Assembly: GCA_023389455.1 (NCBI GenBank)
Contig: JAEWEJ010000203.1
Coordinates: forward strand, 1-26,580
Direction of reading: 5' to 3'
Origin: Actinomycetes bacterium
GTDB lineage: Bacteria; Actinomycetota; Actinomycetes; Actinomycetales; Cellulomonadaceae
DNA length: 26,580 nt
In this document: positions 1 to 7,667 of the stretch, piece by piece
Layout of the letters: the number at the start of each line of letters is the position of its first letter
How positions within the stretch are numbered: position 1 is the stretch's first letter
Program-made: the position numbers and the translations under genes
The notes under the pieces: generated by a model
The model's input: only the letters and a program-made list of their open reading frames with translations
Databases searched by the model: none
What the model was told of the DNA's origin: nothing

Positions 1-21
1 GTCCCGCCCCACGGGCGGGAC
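1..21. terminator. Hairpin at window edge, likely terminator of upstream gene
   Basis: A perfect inverted repeat: GTCCCGCCC, loop CAC, GGGCGGGAC (9 bp stem, 3 nt loop). It may extend left of the window. There is no T-tract, which is usual for actinobacterial terminators. It most likely ends the gene to the left, which by common gene order would be clpP; that gene is not visible here. Confidence 0.5.
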
Positions 22-75
22 CGCGGCAAACGATGGGCCACCGTTGGGCCATCTGCGCGAATCAGGACGCATCGG

Positions 76-101
76 GCGGCGTGTCGTCTCCGACACGCCG
101 C
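76..101. terminator. Second strong hairpin upstream of clpX
   Basis: A perfect 11 bp stem: GCGGCGTGTCG, loop TCTC, CGACACGCCGC. It lies between the edge hairpin and the clpX promoter-like element, so it probably acts as a second (tandem) terminator insulating clpX. It could instead be a processed RNA structure if transcription runs through from the left. No T-tract follows. Confidence 0.4.
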
Positions 102-121
102 GACGCACCCGTCGGGTTCGG

Positions 122-182
122 CTGACACGGGGCCGTCGGTGGTGTGCAATGGGGGAACGTGACTCGCGGACCGTGAGGTCAC
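122..182 (+). promoter_or_regulatory. Candidate clpX promoter with downstream inverted repeat
   Basis: A CTGACA -35-like hexamer at 122-127 is followed after exactly 17 bases by TGCAAT at 145-150, a fair sigma-70-type pair. The expected transcription start is near 157. An imperfect inverted repeat, GTGAC...GTCAC with an inner CTC.CG/CG.GAG pairing, spans 159-182 at the predicted start of the transcript and could be an operator or a leader hairpin. In actinobacteria clp genes are commonly controlled by ClgR, but I do not see a convincing ClgR-type site here. Confidence 0.35.
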
Positions 183-236
183 GACGACGGCGCACCGCCG
201 ACACGGCGGAGGGCGACACGAGGGAAGGGGACGCAC

Positions 237-1507
<1,271 letters not shown>

Positions 1508-1511
<4 letters not shown>

Positions 1512-1822
1512 ACGCTCCCGGACGCGTGGTCCCCACCGAGCTGGCACGGCTGCGCAACAGCATCGACAACATCGACGCCGCGCTGGTGCACATCCTGGCC
1601 GAGCGGTTCAAGGCGACGCAGCGCGTCGGTGTGCTCAAGGCCGAGTTGGGCCTGCCCGCGTCCGACCCGGGCCGGGAGGCCGAGCAGGTCGCACGGTTGC
1701 GTCGGCTGGCGCAGGAGGCCGAGCTCGACCCGGTCTTCGCGGAGAAGTTCCTCGCCTTCATCGTCGCCGAGGTGATCCACCACCACGAGGCGATCGCGCA
1801 GGACCACGCGCAGCGTCCCTGA
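1508..1822 (+). CDS. Chorismate mutase, AroQ class
   Basis: This 104-residue all-helical protein should convert chorismate to prephenate, the branch-point step to phenylalanine and tyrosine. Residues match the E. coli AroQ active site with identical spacing: Arg16, Arg33, Lys44, Asp53 and Arg56 correspond to Arg11, Arg28, Lys39, Asp48 and Arg51. The C-terminal helix differs: the positions of E. coli Ser84 and Gln88 appear to be Val89 and His93, within an IVAEVIHHHE stretch, so this is a variant active site. There is no signal peptide and no fused prephenate dehydratase or dehydrogenase. The start is GTG at 1508, inside the clpX stop (GTGA), with a weak purine stretch upstream, so expression is probably coupled to clpX translation. 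Confidence 0.9.
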
Positions 1823-1836
1823 CGGACGCGCGTCCG
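1823..1836. terminator. Palindrome just after chorismate mutase stop
   Basis: A perfect 14 bp palindrome, CGGACGCGCGTCCG, begins at the base after the TGA. As RNA it would fold into only a 5 bp stem with a GCGC loop, so termination would be weak. It is the only structure I see that could end the clpX transcript before the next gene at 1974. The remaining 1837-1973 holds no ORF of interest and no convincing promoter. Confidence 0.3.
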
Positions 1837-1973
1837 GCTTCGGGTGCCCGCCGGGCGAGGGCTGGCGCACCCCCGGGCGGTGACCGATGGTAGAGGGGTC
1901 AGCCCCGGTGGGTCCGCACCGGTCACGCGGCGCCGTCGCCGGGGACGCACCCGCGCAGGAGGAGTCCGACCCC

Positions 1974-3170
1974 ATGCACCTGCACTGGCTCAAGCCGCTG
2001 CTCGGTCGTCCGGGCCCGTTCGTCACCGTGCACCTCGACGCGTCTCCCGCCGAGGTGGCGGGGGAGTCCGGTCCGATGGACCGGTGGCGCTCGGTGCGCC
2101 GGGACCTCGAGCGGGACGGCGCCCCGGCGCCGCTCCTCGACGCGATCGGCGACCGGGTCGCTCAGCCCGACGGCAGGCGGCACGCCCACGGGCGGGTCCT
2201 GGTGGCGGACGCCGAGGACGTCGTGGTCGACCGGGTGCTGCGGACCGCTCCGACGGCGTCCCGCGGCGTCTACGGCCCGGTGCCCGCCCTCGCGCCGGCG
2301 GTCCGTGCGACCGAGGAGGCGGTGGTGCTGCTGCTGGTCGCGGTCGACAGGAACGGGGCCGACCTGCGGTGGGTCGACGCGGACGAGCCGACGGCGCGCG
2401 GGCAGGAGGGCGAGACCGTCGACGGGGGGCACGACGAGGTCCACAAGAGCCGCGAGAGCGGCATCGAGCGACGGGGCCAGACGCGCGCCGAGGACTCGTG
2501 GCACCGCAACGCCGAGACGGTCGCCGCGGCGGTGAACCGCCGGGTGGCGGAGCGGGAGCCCGGGCTGGTGGTGCTCACGGGTGACGTCCGGACGGTGCCG
2601 CTCGTGCGCGACTCCCTGGACCAGCACGCCCGCCGCCTGGCCGTCGAGGTCCCGGGCGGGGGCCGTGGCGACGGCATCCACCAGGAGGCGTTCGCGACGC
2701 GCGTCGCCCAGGCCGTCGACGGGCTGCGGGCACGACGCCGCGCGGAGCAGGTCGACCGGTACCGCGAGGGACGTGGCCGGGGTGGTGGTGCCGTGACAGG
2801 GCTGGACGACGTCGTCGAGGTGCTGCGCCGCGGACAGGTCGACGAGCTCGTGGTCGCCCTCGACGTCCTCGACGGTGCGCTCGCCGAGCGTCAGGTGTGG
2901 ATCGGCCCGGACCCCCTGCAGGTCGCCGTGACCCGGGCCGACCTCACGGACATCGGAGTCGTCGACGGGGAGTGCCGCGAGCTGCCCGCCCAGGTCGCGC
3001 TGGTGCGCGCCGTGGTCGGTCAGGACGCCGGCATCACGCTGGTCGAGGACGGTGACGTCGAGCTCGTCGACGGCGTCGGCGCGGTGCTGCGCTGGGCAGA
3101 CGGCTCGACGCCCAGCGAGTCGGTGCCGACGCAGTCGGCGGACACCCGCCGGCTGCGCTCGGGGGCGTGA
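1974..3170 (+). CDS. baeRF family 2 protein (Vms1/eRF1-like, Rv2629-like)
   Basis: A 398-residue protein resembling the bacterial archaeo-eukaryotic release factor-like group (baeRF family 2, typified by mycobacterial Rv2629), related to eukaryotic Vms1/ANKZF1. The middle region carries a short Arg-rich loop, ERRGQTRAED, with Gly168-Gln169 where Vms1/eRF1 relatives have GxQ catalytic loops. It is followed by a helix and an RNase H-like core (LVVLTGDV). The C-terminal third (TGLDDVVEVLRRGQVDELVV) looks like the L7Ae-like eRF1 domain 3. A role in peptidyl-tRNA release or ribosome rescue is family inference; the bacterial members are poorly characterised. The reading frame is open from 1887, but the ATG at 1974 has an AGGAGG site at good spacing and starts at conserved sequence. 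It converges on the acyl-CoA synthetase gene, 12 bases apart. Confidence 0.82.
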   Translation: MHLHWLKPLLGRPGPFVTVHLDASPAEVAGESGPMDRWRSVRRDLERDGAPAPLLDAIGDRVAQPDGRRHAHGRVLVADAEDVVVDRVLRTAPTASRGVYGPVPALAPAVRATEEAVVLLLVAVDRNGADLRWVDADEPTARGQEGETVDGGHDEVHKSRESGIERRGQTRAEDSWHRNAETVAAAVNRRVAEREPGLVVLTGDVRTVPLVRDSLDQHARRLAVEVPGGGRGDGIHQEAFATRVAQAVDGLRARRRAEQVDRYREGRGRGGGAVTGLDDVVEVLRRGQVDELVVALDVLDGALAERQVWIGPDPLQVAVTRADLTDIGVVDGECRELPAQVALVRAVVGQDAGITLVEDGDVELVDGVGAVLRWADGSTPSESVPTQSADTRRLRSGA

Positions 3171-3182
3171 CCCGCCCGCCGG

Positions 3183-4997
3183 TCAGTGCCCGGGGCGCGT
3201 GTCCACGTAGAGCTGCTCGATCTGCGGTGCGAAGCTCTGCAGCACGGCCGCCCGCTTCACCTTGAGCGACGGCGTCAGGAAGCCGTTCGCCTCGGTGAAG
3301 TCGCTCGTGAGCACCGTGATCTTGCGGATCGACTCGGCCCGCGAGACCGCCTCGTTGGCGCGGGTGACGGCGCGGTCGAGCGCCTCGAGCACCCTCGGGT
3401 TCGCCGCGGCCGTGGGGACGTCCATGGGGGGCAGGTCGTGCATCGCCAGCCACCCCGGCAGCATCTCCGCGTCGAGGGTCACCAGCGCCCCGATGAACGG
3501 GCGCTGGTCGCCGACGACGACGACCTGGCTCACCAGCGGGTGGCCGCGCAGCCGGTCCTCGAGGAGCGCGGGTGCGACGTTCTTGCCGCCCGCGGTGACG
3601 ATGATCTCCTTGCTGCGCCCGGTGATGCGCAGGTACCCGTCCTCGTCGAGGGTGCCGATGTCGCCGGTCTTGAACCACCCGTCGACCAGGGCCTCGGCGG
3701 TCTCCTCGGGCATGTGCCGGTAGCCGCGGAAGATGTGCGGCCCGGAGATCCAGATCTGGCCGTCGTCGTCGACCTTGACGGAGGTGGCAGGCATCGGCGG
3801 GCCGACGGTGCCGATCTTCGTCAGGCCGGGCCGGTTCACCGTGGCCGGGGCGGTGGTCTCGGTCAGCCCGTAGCCCTCGAGCACGTGCACGCCGATGCCG
3901 CGGTAGAAGTGCCCGAGCCGCTCGCCGAGCGGTGCACCGCCGGACACGGCGTACTCGACGTTGCCGCCGAGCGCCGCCCGCAGCTTGCGGTGCACGAGCG
4001 CGTCGGCCGCGCGGTGCTGGGCGCGCAGGGCCGCGCTCGGCCCGGACGGGGTGTCCAGCGCGCGGGAGTAGGCGATGGCGACCTTGGCGGCCCAGCGGAA
4101 GATGCGCAGCGAGGCGCCGTGGCCGGCCTTCTGCTCCGAGGAGTTGTAGACCTTCTCGAACACGCGCGGCACCGCGAGCAGGTAGCTGGGCTTGAAGGAG
4201 GCGAGGTCGGGCAACAGGTTGCGGGTGTCCGGGGTGTGGCCCATGACCGCGCCCGACTCGACGCAGAGCACCTCGATGAACCGCGCGAAGACGTGCGCGA
4301 GCGGCATGAACAGCAGCGTGCGCGACGTGGGCTTGGACACGACCTCGCCCAGGCCGACCGCGCCGTTGCGGGCCAGCTCGACGAAGTTGCCGTGCGTCAG
4401 CTCGACGCCCTTGGGCCGGCCCGTGGTGCCCGAGGTGTAGATGATCGTCGCCAGGTCGGACCCCCGGGCGAGCACGCTGCGCCGGTCGATCTCGTTGTCG
4501 GACACGTCCATGCCCCGCGTGACGAGCGTGTCGATCGCGCCCTCGTCGATGACGAGCACCTCGCTCAGCCCCGGCAGGTCGTCACGGACCTGCGCGACGA
4601 CGGCCGCGTGCGCCGGGGTCTCGACGACCGCGAGGCGCACCCCGGAGTCCGACGCGATCCACCGCACCTGCTCGGCCGACGACGTCTCGTAGATCGGGAC
4701 CCCGACCGCACCCGCCGTCCAGATCGCGAAGTCGAGCTGCGTCCACTCGTAGCGCGTGCGGCACATGATCGCGACGCGGTCACCGGGCTGCACGCCGACG
4801 GCGACCAGGCCCTTCGCGATGGCGCGGACCTCGGCGACGAACGCCGCGACCGTCACGGGCTGCCACGTCCCCCCGAGGCCGGTCTGCCGCTCCGCGAGCA
4901 CCCCCTGCGCGTCGCGCTCCAGCCGGCCGGCGAGCAGCGTGCAGAGGGAGGCGCTCGGGTCGGGCTCGACGAGAGTGGGGGAGGTGTACTCGGGCAT
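3183..4997 (-). CDS. Long-chain acyl-CoA synthetase (AMP-dependent, FadD15-like)
   Basis: This 604-residue member of the adenylate-forming superfamily should activate long-chain fatty acids to acyl-CoA through an acyl-adenylate. Seen in order: the ATP/AMP P-loop IIYTSGTTGRPKGVELTHG, the GYGLTETTAP adenine-binding motif, WFKTGDIG with the ribose-binding Asp, and ITGRSKEIIVTAGGKNVAP at the hinge. A C-terminal LTPSLKVKRAA segment is typical of the FadD15/Faa type. Length fits that subfamily. The frame opens at 5033, but the ATG at 4997 has AGGAG nine bases upstream and the earlier start has none. The gene follows the ABC ATPase gene by 56 bases in the same direction, so it may share that transcript, although a possible promoter lies at 5035-5043. 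The metabolic link to an amino acid importer is not obvious. Confidence 0.93.
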   Translation of the reverse strand: MPEYTSPTLVEPDPSASLCTLLAGRLERDAQGVLAERQTGLGGTWQPVTVAAFVAEVRAIAKGLVAVGVQPGDRVAIMCRTRYEWTQLDFAIWTAGAVGVPIYETSSAEQVRWIASDSGVRLAVVETPAHAAVVAQVRDDLPGLSEVLVIDEGAIDTLVTRGMDVSDNEIDRRSVLARGSDLATIIYTSGTTGRPKGVELTHGNFVELARNGAVGLGEVVSKPTSRTLLFMPLAHVFARFIEVLCVESGAVMGHTPDTRNLLPDLASFKPSYLLAVPRVFEKVYNSSEQKAGHGASLRIFRWAAKVAIAYSRALDTPSGPSAALRAQHRAADALVHRKLRAALGGNVEYAVSGGAPLGERLGHFYRGIGVHVLEGYGLTETTAPATVNRPGLTKIGTVGPPMPATSVKVDDDGQIWISGPHIFRGYRHMPEETAEALVDGWFKTGDIGTLDEDGYLRITGRSKEIIVTAGGKNVAPALLEDRLRGHPLVSQVVVVGDQRPFIGALVTLDAEMLPGWLAMHDLPPMDVPTAAANPRVLEALDRAVTRANEAVSRAESIRKITVLTSDFTEANGFLTPSLKVKRAAVLQSFAPQIEQLYVDTRPGH

Positions 4998-5034
4998 GGG
5001 GGAAGGCTCCTGGAGGCGGACGGACGTCATCACG

Positions 5035-5043
5035 ACACTAGTG
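5035..5043 (-). promoter_or_regulatory. Possible -10 element and palindrome before acyl-CoA synthetase gene
   Basis: On the minus strand TAGTGT (5040 down to 5035) fits the TANNNT -10 pattern and would place transcription start about 30 bases ahead of the ATG at 4997. It overlaps an 8 bp palindrome, CACTAGTG (5036-5043). No good -35 is visible. The site suggests the acyl-CoA synthetase gene may have its own promoter in addition to read-through from the ABC operon. Confidence 0.25.
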
Positions 5044-5053
5044 CGCGTGAGCG

Positions 5054-5830
5054 TCAGCCCTGGGGGTGCTGGTGCGTGGGATCGAGCACACGCTGGAGGA
5101 ATGCCTGGGTGCGCTCCTCGCGGGGCGCGCCGATGACCTGGTCGGCCGGGCCGGACTCGACGACGAGGCCGTCGTCCATGAACACGACGCGGTCGCCGAC
5201 CTCGCGGGCGAAGGCCATCTCGTGGGTGACGACGATCATGGTCATGCCGGCGTCGGCGAGGTCGCGCATGACGCCGAGGACGTCGCCGACGAGCTCGGGG
5301 TCGAGCGCGGACGTGGGCTCGTCGAACAGCATGAGCTGGGGGTCCATCGACAGCGCTCTCGCGATCGCCACGCGCTGCTGCTGACCGCCGGACAGCTGCC
5401 CGGGCACGGCGTGGGCGCGGTCGGCCAGGCCGACCCGCTCGAGGTTCGCCAGCGCGACGCGCTCCGCCTCCTCGCGCGAGCGGCGCAGCACCCCGCGCTG
5501 GGCCATCGTGCAGTTCTCGAGCACGGACTTGTGCCCGAACAGGTTGAACTGCTGGAAGACCATGCCGACGTGGGTGCGCACGCGGTCGATGTCGACGTCG
5601 GGGTCGGTCACCTCGACGCCGAGCACGTCGACCCGCCCGGAGGTCGGCTGCTCGAGCAGGTTCACGCAGCGCAGCAGCGTGGACTTGCCGGAACCCGACG
5701 GACCGATGACGCAGACCACCTCGCCCGCGGCGACCTCGAGGTCGATGCCGCGCAGCACCTCGCGCTCGCCGAACGACTTGTGCAGGTCCTTGACGGAGAC
5801 GACCGTGCCGTCGGTGGGGCTGTCGCTCAC
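5054..5830 (-). CDS. Polar amino acid ABC transporter ATP-binding protein (GlnQ-like)
   Basis: The 258-residue ATPase of a polar amino acid importer, acting at the inner face of the membrane. It has every ABC motif: Walker A GPSGSGKST, the Q-loop FQQFNLFGH, the signature LSGGQQQRVAIARAL, Walker B LMLFDEPTSALDPE, and the switch His in VVTHEMAFAREVGDR. The sequence style is that of GlnQ/HisP/GluA. The frame runs open far upstream (to 6721) through the shadow of the permease gene. The true start is the GTG at 5830, which overlaps the permease stop as GTGA and precedes the conserved VSVKDLHKSFG. The neighbours encode the permease and binding protein, so this completes a PAAT-family importer. Specificity (Gln, Glu or other) cannot be read from the ATPase. 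Confidence 0.94.
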   Translation of the reverse strand: MSDSPTDGTVVSVKDLHKSFGEREVLRGIDLEVAAGEVVCVIGPSGSGKSTLLRCVNLLEQPTSGRVDVLGVEVTDPDVDIDRVRTHVGMVFQQFNLFGHKSVLENCTMAQRGVLRRSREEAERVALANLERVGLADRAHAVPGQLSGGQQQRVAIARALSMDPQLMLFDEPTSALDPELVGDVLGVMRDLADAGMTMIVVTHEMAFAREVGDRVVFMDDGLVVESGPADQVIGAPREERTQAFLQRVLDPTHQHPQG

Positions 5831-6666
5831 TTGCCGCGTCCCTTCGCTGCCGTGCGCCGCTCCAGCCAGCGCGTGAGCTGGCCCAGCGGCAGGGTGATGA
5901 TGAGGTAGCAGGCGCCCGCGACGAACAGCGCGGTCAGGCCGCCCTGCGCGGTGCTCAGCGCGTCGCGGCCGATCTTCGTGAGCTCGTACTCCGCGACCTG
6001 CATGCCGAGCAGGAACACGAGCGACGTGTCCTTGGTCAGCAGGATGATCTCGTTGGTCAGGGGCGGCAGCACGATGCGGAACGCCTGCGGCATGACCACC
6101 TGGACGAGGGTGCGCCCGTGGGACATGCCCAGCGACCGCGCCGCCTCGATCTGGCCGCGCGGGACCGCCTGGATGCCGGCACGCAGCGTCTCGGCGATGT
6201 ACGCGGACGACACGACGCCGAGCGCGATGGACGCCTTGGCCAGCATCGAGGGGATGTTGACGCCGAACGCGATCGGCACGGCGAAGCCGACCGACAGCAC
6301 GACGAGCAGCGCGGGGATGCCGCGGAAGAACTCGATGTAGGCGGTCGCGATCCACCGGTACGCGGGGACGGACGACAGCTTCATGAACGCGAGCAGGGCA
6401 CCGAGCGGCAGGCCCACGGCGAACGCGCCGAGGGTGTACTTCACGGTGTTCCACAGGCCCATCGGCATGCGGCCCGCGAGCTCGGCGGCGACGGCGGGGT
6501 CGAACAGCTGGGTGGTGACGTTCGACCAGTCCGTCAGCGTGACGACGGCGACGACCGCGGCGGCGAGCAGCCCGTACTGCACGGCACGGGTGATCCGGGC
6601 GCGGGTGCGCGGGCTCGTCCGGCGGCGGCCGGGTGGCATCTGCAGGGTCTGCGGGGCGGTGGTCAT
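5827..6666 (-). CDS. Amino acid ABC transporter permease (HisM/GlnP type)
   Basis: A 279-residue integral membrane permease. Hydrophobic segments begin at about residue 27 (VQYGLLAAAVVAVVTL). The family EAA loop is seen as EAARSLGMSHGRTLVQVVMPQAFR, which contacts the ATPase. The segments WIATAYIEFFRGIPALLVV and TSLVFLLGMQVAEYELTKIGRDAL are characteristic of the HEQRO/PAAT permeases. Two starts are close: GTG at 6672 and ATG at 6666. The ATG is preferred because GGGAG lies at workable spacing, while it would abut the GTG. A single permease gene is present, so the channel is probably a homodimer. The stop is shared with the GTG start of the ATPase gene. A hairpin and G/C-tract precede it. Confidence 0.93.
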   Translation of the reverse strand: MTTAPQTLQMPPGRRRTSPRTRARITRAVQYGLLAAAVVAVVTLTDWSNVTTQLFDPAVAAELAGRMPMGLWNTVKYTLGAFAVGLPLGALLAFMKLSSVPAYRWIATAYIEFFRGIPALLVVLSVGFAVPIAFGVNIPSMLAKASIALGVVSSAYIAETLRAGIQAVPRGQIEAARSLGMSHGRTLVQVVMPQAFRIVLPPLTNEIILLTKDTSLVFLLGMQVAEYELTKIGRDALSTAQGGLTALFVAGACYLIITLPLGQLTRWLERRTAAKGRGK

Positions 6667-6689
6667 GCGCACTCCCGGGTCGTGGCGGT

Positions 6690-6728
6690 GGGGGGGCGGG
6701 GGGGGGCCGGCCCCGCACCACGCGGGGC
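6690..6728 (-). terminator. Intra-operon hairpin and C-tract between binding-protein and permease genes
   Basis: Just after the binding-protein stop, a 7 bp stem, GCCCCGC (6710-6716), loop ACCAC, GCGGGGC (6722-6728), can form in the minus-strand transcript. It is followed by a tract of nine C, one G and seven C (plus strand G7-C-G9, 6690-6706). Such structures behind the binding-protein gene commonly lower expression of the permease and ATPase relative to the binding protein. Whether it stops polymerase or protects the 3' end cannot be decided from sequence. Confidence 0.4.
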
Positions 6729-6729
6729 G

Positions 6730-7521
6730 TCAGTCGGCGAGGGGCGCGGTGCCGATGCGCTCGGTGTAGATGGCGTCGTAGGTGCCGTCCTCGTGGATCC
6801 GCTCGAGCGTCGCGTCCACGGCCTCGAGGAGGGCGGTGTTCCCCTTCTTCACGCCGAGCCCGTACTGCTCGCCGGTCGGGAAGGTGCTGGTGACCTCGAG
6901 GCCGTCGGAGACGAACGCCCCGAGCACCGCGATGTCGTTGACGACGGCGTCGACCTGACCGGTCTTCAGCGCCTGGATCTGCAGCCCGAGGTCCTCGAAC
7001 TGCACCGGGGTCAGTCCCTGCTCCTCGACCCAGGTCTCGCCCGTGGTCGCCATCTGGACGGCGATCTTCTTGCCGGCGAGGGAGTCGACGTCCTCGATGC
7101 CCGAGCCCTCGGTCACGAGCAGGCCCTGGTCGGCGTCGAAGTACGGCTGCGAGAAGTCGAACTTCGCGGCGCGCTCGTCGGTGATCGTCAGGCCGGACGC
7201 GCTGATGTCGCAGGCGCCCGTGTTGAGCGACGCCCCCGACTCAAGGGTGTCGAACGGCGTGACGAGGACCTCGAGGTCCAGTCCGAGGTCCTCGGCCACC
7301 TCGCGCGTGATGTCGATGTCGAGGCCGACGATCTCACCGTTCTCGTCCTCGAACTCGAAGGGCTCGAAGGGCGGGTTGGTGCACACGGTGAGCGTGCCCG
7401 GCGTGACGAGCGCGAGCTCGCCGTCGCCGGCCGCTGCGTCCTGGTCGGCAGAGCCGGAGCAGGCGGTCAGGGCGATCAGGGCGGCCGCGGCGAGCGCGGC
7501 GGCGGGCAGGGGGTGGCGCAT
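6730..7521 (-). CDS. Polar amino acid ABC transporter substrate-binding lipoprotein
   Basis: A 263-residue solute-binding protein anchored outside the membrane as a lipoprotein. A short positive N-terminus and an Ala/Leu hydrophobic stretch lead to the lipobox LTAC with Cys21 as the lipidated residue. The mature part is SBP family 3: FEPFEFEDENGEIVGLDIDI near the N-terminus and CDISASGLTITDERAAKFDFSQPY, the signature region of this family, followed by GVKKGNTALLEAVD. It captures an amino acid and delivers it to the permease encoded downstream. The ATG at 7521 has GGAAGG upstream. A candidate promoter and a 20 bp palindrome lie at 7545-7564. The ligand is not identifiable from sequence; polar amino acids are the family norm. 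Confidence 0.94.
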   Translation of the reverse strand: MRHPLPAAALAAAALIALTACSGSADQDAAAGDGELALVTPGTLTVCTNPPFEPFEFEDENGEIVGLDIDITREVAEDLGLDLEVLVTPFDTLESGASLNTGACDISASGLTITDERAAKFDFSQPYFDADQGLLVTEGSGIEDVDSLAGKKIAVQMATTGETWVEEQGLTPVQFEDLGLQIQALKTGQVDAVVNDIAVLGAFVSDGLEVTSTFPTGEQYGLGVKKGNTALLEAVDATLERIHEDGTYDAIYTERIGTAPLAD

Positions 7522-7544
7522 GGGGATCCTTCCGAGCGAGCTGT

Positions 7545-7564
7545 GCGCGCATAACTATACGCGC
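7545..7564 (-). promoter_or_regulatory. Palindrome overlapping candidate -10 of the amino acid ABC operon
   Basis: GCGCGCATA-AC-TATACGCGC is an inverted repeat with arms matching at 8 of 9 positions, in a notably AT-rich island for this genome. On the minus strand TATAGT (7559-7554) is a good -10 element, giving transcription start near 7547 and a leader of about 25 bases. The -35 (around CCGGAT at 17 bp spacing) is poor, which suits an activated or repressed promoter. The overlap of palindrome and -10 is what a repressor operator looks like; no regulator gene is adjacent. Confidence 0.4.
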
Positions 7565-7586
7565 CACATCATTCCTATCCGGCATG

Positions 7587-7618
7587 ACGACGCCCGGGAC
7601 CTGGGTCCCGGGCGTCGT
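7587..7618 (-). terminator. Strong hairpin terminator downstream of valS
   Basis: A perfect 15 bp inverted repeat separated by two bases: ACGACGCCCGGGACC, TG, GGTCCCGGGCGTCGT. It lies about 50 bases past the valS stop on the minus strand and ahead of the ABC operon promoter. This is the expected place for the valS terminator, without a U-tract. Confidence 0.65.
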
Positions 7619-7667
7619 GGTACGGGGCGGCGGGGTGCGGTGGCCGACGGCCCGCACGCGTGCGGGG

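Noticed and set aside
159..182. ClgR binding site ahead of clpX
   Set aside because: An inverted repeat is present, but it does not match the spaced CGC/GCG pattern I associate with ClgR, so I left the regulator unnamed.
5054..6721. Apparent permease-ATPase fusion of 555 codons
   Set aside because: Only the part after the GTG at 5830 is ABC ATPase. The preceding 297 codons are an out-of-frame reading of the permease gene, which is itself intact in another frame.
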